Of a stretch of DNA of 64,000 nt, positions 9,062-18,332 are shown one piece after another (the first letter of the stretch is position 1; each line of letters opens with the position of its first letter). The notes beneath the pieces are model-generated. The model was not told the DNA's origin, made no database searches, and was given only the letters and a program-made list of their open reading frames with translations. Where the stretch lies: positions 2,243,501-2,307,500 of the forward strand of contig NZ_CP116899.1 of NCBI RefSeq assembly GCF_030997045.1, read 5' to 3'. The position numbers and the translations under genes are program-made. Origin of the DNA: Microbulbifer sp. TB1203. GTDB taxonomy: Bacteria; Pseudomonadota; Gammaproteobacteria; Pseudomonadales; Cellvibrionaceae.

Positions 9062-9787
9062 TCAGATCCCCAGCACTTCCTTGACGAAAGGGATGGTGAT
9101 CTTTCTCTTGGCCATCAGCGAAGCGCGGTCCAGCTGTTCCAGGCAGAGGAACAGGGCCCGGGTCCCCCGGGGTGCGCGGTGGAGGATATATTGCGCCACG
9201 TCCTCCGGGAGATCGAAGCCGCGCAGTCGGCTGCGCCGGCGCAGGGCGGCAATTTTGTCGCGATCGTTGAGGGGCTGCAGCTGGTAGATGAGCCCCCACT
9301 GTAGGCGGGAGCGGAGGTCGGCCAGCGCTATGTCCAGGCCTCGGGGGGATTGGCGGGCGCCGAGCAGCAGTTGGCCGCCGCCGTCTCTCACCCGATTGTA
9401 TAAATGAAACAGCGCCGTCTGCCATTGGGGGTGCTGTTCGAGCCGGTGCAGGTCGTCGATACAAACCAAATCCAGTTGTTCCAGACCGTCGAGGATGGGG
9501 GCGGGGTCCATGTCCAGGAGTTCTGCCAGCGGCAGGTACTGGAAGCTGCGCCGGTTGGCCTCGGCGTGCAGACAGGCGGACTGAAGCAGGTGGCTGACAC
9601 CGCTGCCGGCTTCGCCCCAGAGGTAGAGCGCCGTATCGCCACCCCCGCCTTCGGCAAACCGCTGCAAGGCCTCTACGACCTGGAGATTGGGATCGGCGTG
9701 GGCCAGGTAGAAGTTGGCAAAAGTGGCGTCGTCCCGCAGGGATATTCCCAGCGGAAGCTGCTGCGGCACGCCTTTTTCCGCGGTCAT
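9062..9787 (-). CDS. hda: DnaA regulatory inactivator Hda
   Basis: AAA+ protein that works with the sliding clamp to stimulate ATP hydrolysis by DnaA after initiation. 241 residues. QLPLGISL near the N-terminus is the clamp-binding motif. GEAGSGVSHLL is the Walker A segment, with Walker B around LVCIDDLH and an arginine-rich sensor region further on. It lies 1 bp from the upstream DUF2066 gene, so the two are cotranscribed. Confidence 0.93.
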   Translation of the reverse strand: MTAEKGVPQQLPLGISLRDDATFANFYLAHADPNLQVVEALQRFAEGGGGDTALYLWGEAGSGVSHLLQSACLHAEANRRSFQYLPLAELLDMDPAPILDGLEQLDLVCIDDLHRLEQHPQWQTALFHLYNRVRDGGGQLLLGARQSPRGLDIALADLRSRLQWGLIYQLQPLNDRDKIAALRRRSRLRGFDLPEDVAQYILHRAPRGTRALFLCLEQLDRASLMAKRKITIPFVKEVLGI

Positions 9788-9788
9788 C

Positions 9789-10877
9789 TCAACGCCAGTG
9801 GTAGCGCAACGGGTGCTCCGCGCTGCCTAGGGGCGCGCGATAGCCGCTGAGGTCGATGGGGCCTTCGTCCGCCTGCGCCTGCAACCTGCGGTTCAGGGCC
9901 AGGGCGTCCTGCAAGTTTTGCAGCCGCGAGGAGGTGGTGAGGGCCAGCCGCAAACGGTCGCCATTGATCGACAGCAGGTCCGCGCTGCTGACCACAGCCA
10001 GCTGCTGCAGGTAGCTGGAGGCTTCGGTGTAGTCGGCGAAGCTGTCGATACCGGAGAGTTCCAGGATCACCGCGCTCTGCTGGCCGGTGCTGTCGGCACG
10101 CACGGCGTAGCGCTGGGCCAGGAGGTTGGCGGCTTCGTTGATGCCCCGCAGGGCAACCTCTTCCATAGAGTCGCCGCTGGCGTCGAAGGCATAGCTGCGG
10201 CCGCCATGGATCAGCAGCCAGTTGGCCTGCCAGCGCTCTCCGGAGGCCTGCAACAGGCGGCCCATCAGGGTGGCGTCCGGCCCGTAGCGTACGCCGGCGC
10301 GTTCCGCGGCCCGTTCGTCCTGGGCCCAGAGCTCACCGAGGGGCATGTTGCGCTGGTCGTTCAGGTCCATCACCGGGAATTCCACCGGCAGGCCGCGCTC
10401 AATGGCGAGACTGTCCAGTACCGCGAAGAGTTCCGGGTAGTCTTCCTGGCGCAGGGCGCTGCGACCGTCGCGCAGGGTGTCCACCGCCATCCAAACCAAG
10501 GTACCGGGGCGGTTGTTGGGCCACACGGGCAGCTGCAGCTTGTGCACCTGTTCGGAGATGGCCTGGGGTTCGAAGGATAGATGCAGGTAGAGCTGGTTAT
10601 CCTCGGTCTCGTAGCGGTAGCTCTGTACATACCGCTGAGCCCGCTGCAGCACCGGCTGCAGGCTCGGATTGCTGCCGATAGCGGCGTCGCCGGTAACCCG
10701 AACGAACACCCGCTCCAGCCCGCGGCTGCTGGCCGCAGTGCGATCGGTGGCGCCGCGGCTGGGCACAGCCTCCACCACTTCATAGAGGTCCGGCACCACA
10801 CGGGCCTGGGCCGGCAGGACCAGCACCCAGAGCAGCAATGCCAATGGTAGCGAGCAGAGCCGGAGCGGTGTTCGCAT
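9789..10877 (-). CDS. DUF2066 domain secreted protein
   Basis: 362 residues with a signal peptide (LCSLPLALLLWVLVLPAQA) and then the DUF2066 region. Function unknown. It is conserved next to hda and divergent from purM in many gammaproteobacteria, as here. Its stop is next to the hda start, indicating an operon. Confidence 0.85.
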   Translation of the reverse strand: MRTPLRLCSLPLALLLWVLVLPAQARVVPDLYEVVEAVPSRGATDRTAASSRGLERVFVRVTGDAAIGSNPSLQPVLQRAQRYVQSYRYETEDNQLYLHLSFEPQAISEQVHKLQLPVWPNNRPGTLVWMAVDTLRDGRSALRQEDYPELFAVLDSLAIERGLPVEFPVMDLNDQRNMPLGELWAQDERAAERAGVRYGPDATLMGRLLQASGERWQANWLLIHGGRSYAFDASGDSMEEVALRGINEAANLLAQRYAVRADSTGQQSAVILELSGIDSFADYTEASSYLQQLAVVSSADLLSINGDRLRLALTTSSRLQNLQDALALNRRLQAQADEGPIDLSGYRAPLGSAEHPLRYHWR

Positions 10878-11100
10878 CTGTTTTCTCTCTTCAGACTTCT
10901 GTGGACGGCCGCCGTGGAAGCAACCAATTTGCGGCTATTGTATCAGTGTCGGCCTTTTCTCCCAGTCTCTAGTCCGCATTTCTCACAAACGGCCTGGAGC
11001 CGCCGCGGCGGACGTTTTTAAGAAATGCCGGCTGGCTCGCATATCCAGCAGGTTTTCCACTAGAATACGCGCCCTCTGAAAGTCCATTGCGGGATGAACC

Positions 11101-12144
11101 ATGAGCGATTCCAAACCCCAGTCCCTCAGCTACAAAGACGCCGGTGTCGATATCGATGCGGGCAACGCTCTGGTGGAGCGCATCAAGCACGTCGCCAAGC
11201 GCACCCAGCGACCCGAGGTGATGGGCGGACTGGGCGGCTTCGGTGCCCTGTGCCAACTGCCCAGCGGCTACAAGGAGCCGGTTCTGGTCTCCGGTACCGA
11301 CGGGGTGGGCACCAAGCTGCGCCTGGCAATGGACCTGGGCATCCACGACAGTATTGGCATCGACCTGGTGGCCATGTGCGTCAACGACCTGGTAGTCGCC
11401 GGTGCGGAGCCGCTGTTCTTCCTGGACTACTACGCCACCGGCAAGCTGAATGTTGATATCGCCGCAGAGGTGGTGACCGGCATCGGCCGCGGCTGCGAGC
11501 TTGCGGGCTGTGCCCTGGTGGGCGGCGAGACCGCGGAAATGCCCGGCATGTACGAGGGCGACGACTACGATCTGGCCGGCTTCTGCGTGGGTGTGGTGGA
11601 GAAATCCGAAATCATCGACGGCAGCAAAGTCGCCGCCGGCGACAAGCTGATCGGCCTGGCCTCCAGCGGCCCCCATTCCAACGGCTACTCCCTGATCCGC
11701 AAGGTGCTGGAGATCAGCGGCGCCGACCTGGAGCAGGAGACGGGTGACACCACCCTCGCCCGCGCGCTGATGGCGCCAACCCGCATCTATGTAAAGAACC
11801 TGCTGCAACTGATGAAGAGCGTACAGGTCAACGCCCTCAGCCATATTACCGGCGGCGGCCTGTTGGAAAACCTGCCGCGGGTCCTGCCCGAGGGCACCCG
11901 GGCCGTCATCGACACCGGCAACTGGCAGATGCCCCCGGTATTCCGCTGGCTGCGCGAGGCGGGCAATATCGATCTTCGCGAGATGTACCGCACCTTCAAC
12001 TGCGGCGTGGGCATGGTGATCTGCGTGCCCGCGGACGCCGCCGACCCGGCTCTGGAAATCCTGAGACAGTTGGGTGAAAAAGCCTGCGTTATCGGTTCCA
12101 TCGAGGCCAAAGATGGTGAAGCTGTCGAACTGGCGGGACTCTAA
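11101..12144 (+). CDS. purM: Phosphoribosylformylglycinamidine cyclo-ligase (AIR synthetase)
   Basis: Fifth step of purine synthesis: ATP-dependent closure of FGAM to AIR. 347 residues. The signature segments LVSGTDGVGTKL, GGETAEMPGMY and SHITGGGLLENLPR are present, as in PurM of normal length. It overlaps purN by one base (TAATG), so the pair is translationally coupled. Confidence 0.97.
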   Translation: MSDSKPQSLSYKDAGVDIDAGNALVERIKHVAKRTQRPEVMGGLGGFGALCQLPSGYKEPVLVSGTDGVGTKLRLAMDLGIHDSIGIDLVAMCVNDLVVAGAEPLFFLDYYATGKLNVDIAAEVVTGIGRGCELAGCALVGGETAEMPGMYEGDDYDLAGFCVGVVEKSEIIDGSKVAAGDKLIGLASSGPHSNGYSLIRKVLEISGADLEQETGDTTLARALMAPTRIYVKNLLQLMKSVQVNALSHITGGGLLENLPRVLPEGTRAVIDTGNWQMPPVFRWLREAGNIDLREMYRTFNCGVGMVICVPADAADPALEILRQLGEKACVIGSIEAKDGEAVELAGL

Positions 12145-12800
12145 TGTCGCGGAAGCTGTGTAGAGTCGCGGTACTGATTTCCGGCAGCGGCAGCAATCTG
12201 CAGGCGCTGATCGACGCCGCCGGCGAGCGCGCCGGATTCTCCGTTTGCGCAGTGATCAGCAACAGGCCCGGGGCCTATGGCCTGGTCCGCGCCGCCGAAG
12301 CCGGCATTCCCGCGTCGGTGGTGGACCACCGGGACTACCCCGACCGGGAGTCGTTCGACAGCGCGCTGATGGCCGAGATCGACCGCCACACTCCCGACCT
12401 GGTGGTACTCGCGGGCTTTATGCGCATCCTCACCCCCGAATTCGTGCGCCACTACAGCGGCCGCCTATTGAACATTCACCCCTCCCTGCTGCCCAAATAC
12501 CAGGGTTTGCATACCCACCAGCGGGCGCTGGAGGCCGGCGACAGCGACCACGGTGCCACAGTGCACTTTGTAACCGAGGAGCTGGACGGCGGTCCCGCCA
12601 TTGTGCAGGCCCTGGTCCCCGTACAGGCGGGGGACAGCGCCGAGCTACTTGCAAAACGCGTGCAGCTACAGGAGCATAAGATCTACCCGCTGACGGTAAC
12701 CTGGTTTGCCCAGGGCCGGCTGCGCATGGTGGAGGACCGCTCGGAACTGGACGGCGAACTGCTACCGCGCACTGGCAAGAAAATTACTGGGGCTTATTAA
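12144..12800 (+). CDS. purN: Phosphoribosylglycinamide formyltransferase
   Basis: Transfers formyl from 10-formyl-THF to GAR in purine synthesis. 218 residues. Catalytic context NIHPSLLPKYQGLHTH (Asn, His) and a following Asp region (ELDGGPAIVQ) are visible; ISGSGSNLQAL near the N-terminus binds the phosphate. It follows purM with a 1-bp overlap. Confidence 0.97.
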   Translation: MSRKLCRVAVLISGSGSNLQALIDAAGERAGFSVCAVISNRPGAYGLVRAAEAGIPASVVDHRDYPDRESFDSALMAEIDRHTPDLVVLAGFMRILTPEFVRHYSGRLLNIHPSLLPKYQGLHTHQRALEAGDSDHGATVHFVTEELDGGPAIVQALVPVQAGDSAELLAKRVQLQEHKIYPLTVTWFAQGRLRMVEDRSELDGELLPRTGKKITGAY

Positions 12801-12863
12801 CACACCGCCGCGGACTGGTTGATCGACTTATCGTGGCGGGGGGTTGGACATCCGGAGGTCACC

Positions 12864-13571
12864 GTGTCGTTACGTCTTATTGCCTTCTTTATCTCTGCCG
12901 TGTTCGCCGGTTTCGCGCTGGCGCAGGAACCCAAACTGAAACCTTTTACCGCCACCTATGCCGCCAAGTACAGCGGTATTGGCGTCACCGCCACACGGGA
13001 GCTATCCGGTAGCGGAGGCAACTGGCGACTCGATTTCAACGCCCACTCCCTGTTCGCCGATATTCGCGAATATTCCCGGTTTATCGCCGCGGGGAACCAA
13101 CTGTCACCCCGCCACTACGAATACCATAAAACCGGCCTGGGCAAAGACCGCCACACAGTCCTGAATTTTGAGCAAGGCAGGGTGGTCAATGTTTCCGACA
13201 AAAGCCGCACCCTGGAGAATGTGCCCAATCACATTCAGGACAAACTGAGCTACCAGTTGCAGCTGGCGCTGGATGTCGCTACCGGGAAAAAGACGCTGAA
13301 CTACAAGGTGGCCGATGGCAAACGTATCCGTGAATATGAATTCTCCGTGGTTGGCAAGGAGCTGCTGCAGACGCCTCTCGGGGAAATAGAGACCATTAAA
13401 GTACAGCGGGTGCGCGACGGAGATTCAGATAGAGAAACCAGTATCTGGTTTGCCCCCAAGTGGAATTACGCGCTGGTCAAATTAATGCAGCAAGAGGAGG
13501 ATGGCAAAAGCTACCAAATCTCCTTGACCAAATTATCCATAGACGGAAAAAACATCTCCGCCGGCCAATAA
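12864..13571 (+). CDS. DUF3108 domain periplasmic protein
   Basis: 235 residues from a GTG start with GGAGG 5 bp upstream; a TTG 45 bp earlier is a weaker alternative. A signal peptide (LIAFFISAVFAGFALA) is followed by a beta-rich DUF3108 domain (FTATYAAKYSGIGVTATREL). Function unknown. The location behind purN is common in related genomes. Confidence 0.85.
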   Translation: MSLRLIAFFISAVFAGFALAQEPKLKPFTATYAAKYSGIGVTATRELSGSGGNWRLDFNAHSLFADIREYSRFIAAGNQLSPRHYEYHKTGLGKDRHTVLNFEQGRVVNVSDKSRTLENVPNHIQDKLSYQLQLALDVATGKKTLNYKVADGKRIREYEFSVVGKELLQTPLGEIETIKVQRVRDGDSDRETSIWFAPKWNYALVKLMQQEEDGKSYQISLTKLSIDGKNISAGQ

Positions 13572-13777
13572 AATCCTTCCTTCCGTCTAAAGAATCAAAA
13601 AAACTGTGCTCCCGCATGGATTTTTCGGCTTTTTACCGATATAAAGTCGCCGTTTTCTTCTGGCGCGAAAGATCGTGACTGCTAAACTTTTCGCACCAGG
13701 ATTTTACTTTGCGAAAGTGGGAAAACTTTGTAAAAAGTTTTTCTCAACGTATTAACAGCGATAAAGAGTGGGACCTC

Positions 13778-15151
13778 ATGAACAAGATAATACTGCGTCG
13801 TGCTATTTTGGCTGCAGCAATCAGTACCGCGTCAAGCAGCACCATGGCCGCCGGCTTCTTTCTGAACGAGACCAGCACCTCCGGCCTCGGCCGCGCCTTT
13901 GCCGCAGAGAACACCATCGGCGACAACGCCGCCATCCTGGCCCGCAATCCTGCCGGTTCCGCCCTGTTCGACACTATCACCATTTCCGGGGGTGTGACCT
14001 ACGTCAATCCGGAAATCGACGCCGAGGGAGAGATCAGCTATTTCGTCGACACACCATTCGGCGTTGCGGAAGTCGGCCCCTTCCTCGCGGAGGATAACGA
14101 CTACGCCAGCAGCGCCTTTGTACCGAACGCCTACCTGGCGGTGCCTATCGACGACTGCTGGTCCTTCGGCCTGGCCATGTATACCAATTACGGCCTGGAA
14201 ACCGATTTCGACAGCGACTCGCTGGTACTCAATATTGCCGACAAGACAGAACTGCTGACAGTCAATATCGCACCTTCAGTGGCTTACAACTATCAGGATA
14301 TATTCAGTATCGGCCTGGCGGTCAATTTCCTCTATGCCGACGCTGAACTGAAAACCAGAGTGCCCGACGGCTTCCCGCTGGATGCCGCCCTCCCCTTCCC
14401 CCTCTCCGGCGCCCAGATTCTGAAACTCGAAGGCGACGACTGGGATGTGAGCTGGAGCATCGGCGCCCTGTGGAATATCACCCCCAGTACCCGGCTGGGG
14501 CTGTCCTACCACGCGGATTTCGATCCCAAGCTGGATGGAGACGTAAGCTCTGATCTTCTTCCAAGCCCGCTGGCGCCGTTTGACGATGTCGACGGCAACC
14601 TGACCTTGGATCTACCGGACTACTGGGAACTGGGCCTCTACCACAAGTTCAACCAGAACTGGGGCATTGCCTTGGGCGCCACCTATACCGACTGGGACGA
14701 CTTCCAGCGTTTGGAAGCTTTTCTGCCAGGTCAGGGAGCGCCATTCAACCCGCTGCATCTCAAGGAGGAAAACTTCGAGAGCGGCTGGCGCTTCAGCATC
14801 GGTGGTGAATATTACCCCTGCGAGGAAGTCACCTGGCGCATCGGCTACGCCTACGACGAGGGCGCTGCGCGCGACGGCCTCAACCCGACAGAGGAGACCG
14901 CCAACGCGCTCGGACTGCCGATCACCTGGCGCACCCTGTCCATTCCGGATACCGACCGCCACTGGGTGACTTTCGGCGGTACCTACGAGTTCGACCAGCA
15001 CCTGAGTGTCGACGGCGGCCTCGCCTACCTGTGGGGTGACGACGAGAGGATCCAGGAATTCACCGCGGCCCCGGTACCCACTTACTACAATGGCGGGACC
15101 ACTAATATCGGGGCCTGGCTCGCCGGTGTCTCGCTGAACTACCGCTTCTGA
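13778..15151 (+). CDS. FadL/OmpP1-family outer membrane transporter
   Basis: 457 residues from the ATG at 13778; an upstream in-frame start would put 23 residues before the signal peptide. Signal peptide ends MAAG; the mature N-terminus has the FadL hatch-type pattern with ARNPAGSAL (NPA motif). The rest is a beta barrel ending in aromatic LNYRF. Likely takes up long-chain fatty acids or other hydrophobic compounds across the outer membrane. Own terminator follows. Confidence 0.92.
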   Translation: MNKIILRRAILAAAISTASSSTMAAGFFLNETSTSGLGRAFAAENTIGDNAAILARNPAGSALFDTITISGGVTYVNPEIDAEGEISYFVDTPFGVAEVGPFLAEDNDYASSAFVPNAYLAVPIDDCWSFGLAMYTNYGLETDFDSDSLVLNIADKTELLTVNIAPSVAYNYQDIFSIGLAVNFLYADAELKTRVPDGFPLDAALPFPLSGAQILKLEGDDWDVSWSIGALWNITPSTRLGLSYHADFDPKLDGDVSSDLLPSPLAPFDDVDGNLTLDLPDYWELGLYHKFNQNWGIALGATYTDWDDFQRLEAFLPGQGAPFNPLHLKEENFESGWRFSIGGEYYPCEEVTWRIGYAYDEGAARDGLNPTEETANALGLPITWRTLSIPDTDRHWVTFGGTYEFDQHLSVDGGLAYLWGDDERIQEFTAAPVPTYYNGGTTNIGAWLAGVSLNYRF

Positions 15152-15177
15152 TCACCCGGTCGAATCCCTGTCAGCAC

Positions 15178-15208
15178 AAAGGGCCGGACGGCAAAGTCCG
15201 GCCCTTTT
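15178..15208 (+). terminator. Terminator of the FadL-type gene
   Basis: 12-bp arms AAAGGGCCGGAC / GTCCGGCCCTTT around GGCAAA, ending in TTTT. Confidence 0.88.
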
Positions 15209-15263
15209 CTCGCCGATAGCCTGTATATCCAGGCACATAAATGCCGGCACCGACAGCCGAAAC

Positions 15264-15383
15264 TGCACCACAATAGCGCCCGGGCTCCGGGAATGGAGCT
15301 GCGCTCCCGCACCAAAAAATTCCCCCTTCACCCACCCCTGCACTAAAAAGAGCTACCGGTTACAGGTCCACTTGTCCCGTGCA
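15264..15383. promoter_or_regulatory. Two candidate NtrC-type sites
   Basis: 15264-15280 reads TGCACC-5-AGCGCC and 15367-15383 reads TCCACT-5-CGTGCA. Both are compared with the NtrC pattern TGCACY-N5-RGTGCA and match 10 of 12 defined bases. They lie 210-345 bp upstream of the sigma54 promoter, a normal distance for enhancer sites. The matches are imperfect; inference only. The remaining intergenic sequence to 15594 shows nothing else. Confidence 0.35.
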
Positions 15384-15594
15384 ACCCCTCGCCTGCCTCC
15401 GCATCTCACTGACTCAAGACGATTGAAATGGCGGACTTCTGCCGCTGGCCCGGCCGCTCCGGCGCCGTCCGAAGGGAAGAAAAAAACCTAATAAATACAG
15501 ACACTTAACTGATGAAAACGGGCGCTTTCACCAAGTTCTCCCCGGCATTAGCAAGTTTCCGGCAAGCCCCGACTCCAAGCCACCTGAGAAAAAT

Positions 15595-15610
15595 TGGCAC
15601 ACTCTATGCA
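15595..15610 (+). promoter_or_regulatory. Sigma54 (-24/-12) promoter of the nitrate uptake operon
   Basis: TGGCAC-ACTCT-ATGCA matches the consensus TGGCAC-N5-TTGCA at 10 of 11 defined positions, with the invariant GG and GC correctly spaced. A start near 15621 would give a leader of about 215 nt before nrtA. Nitrogen control through NtrC is the expected mode. Confidence 0.72.
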
Positions 15611-15633
15611 GAGCATCTATTGCGAGGCGCACC

Positions 15634-15748
15634 CGGTGGCCGGCTCGAAAATCGATAGCCGGTCGCCGCAGAATTTAAACGGTGCTCACCGAAGAAAAAA
15701 TTCAGACTCAACCGACCCGCTCGGTTGATCATGAGCAGAGGCGCTCAT
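15634..15748 (+). promoter_or_regulatory. Leader RNA with ANTAR-like antiterminator hairpin
   Basis: 15731-15748 folds into a perfect 6-bp stem ATGAGC/GCTCAT with the six-base loop AGAGGC. A at loop position 1 and G at position 4 are the features known for RNA targets of ANTAR antiterminators (NasR, EutV, AmiR class). Its 3' arm is also the 5' arm of the terminator that follows, so the two exclude each other. Just upstream, 15708-15728 forms an 8-bp stem with a five-base loop that could be the partner hairpin, though it lacks the exact hexaloop. A further long hairpin spans 15634-15667. Confidence 0.55.
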
Positions 15749-15791
15749 TGACTCGCTGCCTGACGGCAGCCGGTCGATGAGCGCTTTTTTT
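15741..15791 (+). terminator. Leader terminator before nrtA
   Basis: A 20-bp stem with one mismatch and two wobble pairs (arms beginning GCGCTCAT and ending ATGAGCGC), a TGAC loop and seven T. It stands 44 bp before nrtA inside the operon leader, so without relief it should stop transcription of the operon. Confidence 0.85.
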
Positions 15792-15834
15792 ATGCCCGCA
15801 ATTTTCAACTGATCATCAACTGGGGGACTCTGAT

Positions 15835-17214
15835 ATGAAGTGGACACAACTTTTCAGGCGCGCCGCGATAACCGTGGGGCTCGCAAGCACCCTCGGGCTA
15901 GCGACACCGGCGACATCCGCGGAACTCGGTTATCCGGAAAAAGAAGAGCTGACCTTCGGTTTTATCAAACTGACCGATATGGCGCCCATCGCCATCGCCT
16001 ATGAGAAAGGCTTCTTTGAAGACGAGGGTCTCTACGTCACCATCGAAGCACAGGCCAACTGGAAGGTACTGCTCGACGGCGTGATCGACGGCCGCCTGGA
16101 CGGCGCCCATATGCTCGCCGGACAACCCATCGCCGCCACCATGGGATTCGGCACCAAGGCTGAGATCATCACACCCTTTTCCATGGACCTGAACGGCAAC
16201 GGTATCACTGTTTCCAATGAGATATGGGAGCAGATGAAGCCGAACATTCCAAAAATGGACAACGGCCTGCCAGTCCATCCGATCAAGGCGGATGCGCTGA
16301 AACCGGTAGTGGAAAAATACAAGGCGGCGGGCAAGCCGTTCAATATGGGCATGGTTTTTCCGGTATCCACCCACAACTATGAATTGCGCTACTGGCTGGC
16401 CGCAGGTGGTATCCACCCGGGCTACTATGCGCCGCACAAAGGTGATATTTCCGGACAGATAGACGCGGACGCCCTGCTATCGGTAACACCGCCGCCACAG
16501 ATGCCCGCCACCCTGGAAGCCGGCACCATCTACGGCTATTGCGTGGGCGAGCCCTGGAATCAGCAGGCGGTATTCAAGGGCATCGGCGTGCCGGTGGTAA
16601 CCGACTACGAAATCTGGAAGGACAATCCGGAAAAGGTCTTCGGCATCACCAAAGCTTTCGCGGAGAAATACCCCAACACTACCATCCGCATCACCCGCGC
16701 GCTGATTCGCGCCGCCATGTGGCTGGATGAAAACAACAACGCCAATCGTCCGGAAGCGGTAAAAATTCTCTCCCGATCCAATTACGTCGGCGCCGACTAT
16801 GAAGTTATCGCCAACAGCATGACCGGTACTTTCGAGTACGAGAAGGGCGACAAGCGCGAAGTACCGGATTTCAACGTTTTCTTCCGCTACCACGCCACCT
16901 ACCCTTACTATTCCGACGCCATCTGGTACCTGACCCAGATGCGTCGCTGGGGTCAGATATCGGAAGACAAGAGTGACGACTGGTACAAGGAGATGGCGGC
17001 GAAGGTCTATCGTCCGGATATCTATCGGGCCGCAGCGGAATCCCTGATCAAAGACAAGCTGGCTTCCGCGGATCAGTTTCCAGACTTCTCCAGCGAAGAC
17101 GGTTACCGCGAACCGCAGACCCACTTCATCGACGGCATCGTCTACAACGGCCAAAAACCCAACGAATATATCGGGAAGTTTCCTATCGGCCTCAAAGCCG
17201 GACAAAAACTCTAG
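15835..17214 (+). CDS. nrtA: Nitrate/bicarbonate-type ABC transporter substrate-binding protein (NrtA/CmpA family)
   Basis: 459 residues with a cleavable signal (ATPATSA). The NrtA/CmpA fold is recognisable from TFGFIKLTDMAPIAIAYEKGFFEDEGL and DGAHMLAGQPIAATMGFG. The ligand is assigned as nitrate/nitrite by family and by the sigma54-plus-leader control region; cyanate or bicarbonate cannot be excluded. First gene of an operon with permease, ATPase and porin. Confidence 0.85.
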   Translation: MKWTQLFRRAAITVGLASTLGLATPATSAELGYPEKEELTFGFIKLTDMAPIAIAYEKGFFEDEGLYVTIEAQANWKVLLDGVIDGRLDGAHMLAGQPIAATMGFGTKAEIITPFSMDLNGNGITVSNEIWEQMKPNIPKMDNGLPVHPIKADALKPVVEKYKAAGKPFNMGMVFPVSTHNYELRYWLAAGGIHPGYYAPHKGDISGQIDADALLSVTPPPQMPATLEAGTIYGYCVGEPWNQQAVFKGIGVPVVTDYEIWKDNPEKVFGITKAFAEKYPNTTIRITRALIRAAMWLDENNNANRPEAVKILSRSNYVGADYEVIANSMTGTFEYEKGDKREVPDFNVFFRYHATYPYYSDAIWYLTQMRRWGQISEDKSDDWYKEMAAKVYRPDIYRAAAESLIKDKLASADQFPDFSSEDGYREPQTHFIDGIVYNGQKPNEYIGKFPIGLKAGQKL

Positions 17215-17296
17215 TTCAGAAATCAATTCTGGGTGCGCACTGCGCACCCTGTGAACCCAACAAGCGCAACCATAAGTCGACCTAAGGCAGAGGACC

Positions 17297-18292
17297 ATGA
17301 CATCGAGCAGCTTATCCATCAGTAAACCGGCCAGCTGGAAGCTTTCACTGTTAGACAACAACCTGTTCAACAGCGCCATCCGATACGTGGCGGTTCCCCT
17401 GACCGGTGTTCTGGTATTTCTGCTGTTGTGGTCCGCAACCGCGCAGAATATCGATACCTCCCTGGGGAAATTTCCCGGACCTGCCGCCGTATGGGAACAG
17501 TTTGGCGCACTCTATCAGGAGCATGAACGCTCGCGGGAAAAGGCAGCCGCCTTTTATGAGCGCCAGGAAATCCGCAACGCGGAACGGCTCGCGGAAGACC
17601 CCGGCTATCAGCCGAAGATTCGCGACTACACCGGCAAAGAGACTTTCATCGACCAGATTTTTACCAGCCTGATCACGGTGATGAGCGGGTTCCTGCTCGC
17701 CGTAGCCATTGCCATTCCTCTGGGAATTGCCACCGGCCTGAGCCGCACCCTGAGCAGCGCAATAAACCCGATTATTCAGATATTCAAACCGGTATCACCG
17801 CTGGCCTGGCTGCCGCTGGTGACCATGGTGGTCAGCGCCCTGTACACCTCGACGGACCCGCTGGTGGCCAAGTCGTTTCTCAACTCCATGATCACGGTCA
17901 CCCTCTGCTGCCTCTGGCCAATGGTTATCAACACCTCCGTCGGGGTGGCCGGCATCGAAAGCGACTTGGTGAACGTCAGCAAGGTGTTGCGTCTGTCCCC
18001 GCTGAAACATGTGCAAAAAATTGTACTGCCCGCCTCAGTGCCGATGATTTTTACCGGTATGCGCCTCTCCCTGGGCGTGGCCTGGATGGTGCTGATTGCC
18101 GCGGAAATGCTGGCTCAGAACCCGGGCCTGGGCAAATTCGTGTGGGATGAATTCCAGAACGGCAGCTCCGACTCCCTGGCCCGTATCATGGCCGCGGTGA
18201 TTGTCATTGGTGTGATCGGCTTTCTTTTGGATCGCGCCATGCTGCAGCTGCAGAAACTGGCTTCCTGGGACAAGGACAGCATTACACACTAG
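17297..18292 (+). CDS. nrtB: Nitrate-type ABC transporter permease
   Basis: 331 residues, inner membrane. One N-terminal helix is followed by an unusually long charged loop (about residues 70-115), then the BPD_transp_1 domain with five helices and the EAA-like region VSKVLRLSPLKHVQKIVLPASVP. Sits 82 bp after nrtA; provides the transmembrane path for the uptake system. Confidence 0.88.
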   Translation: MTSSSLSISKPASWKLSLLDNNLFNSAIRYVAVPLTGVLVFLLLWSATAQNIDTSLGKFPGPAAVWEQFGALYQEHERSREKAAAFYERQEIRNAERLAEDPGYQPKIRDYTGKETFIDQIFTSLITVMSGFLLAVAIAIPLGIATGLSRTLSSAINPIIQIFKPVSPLAWLPLVTMVVSALYTSTDPLVAKSFLNSMITVTLCCLWPMVINTSVGVAGIESDLVNVSKVLRLSPLKHVQKIVLPASVPMIFTGMRLSLGVAWMVLIAAEMLAQNPGLGKFVWDEFQNGSSDSLARIMAAVIVIGVIGFLLDRAMLQLQKLASWDKDSITH

Positions 18293-18332
18293 CTCCAATC
18301 AAACTCGGTCCTATCAAACTCTGGAGAAGAAT

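Noticed and set aside
15264..15834. Nitrate reductase or ANTAR regulator genes in the nitrate locus
   Set aside because: Looked for them on both strands around the operon; only transporter, porin and sensor-domain genes are present.
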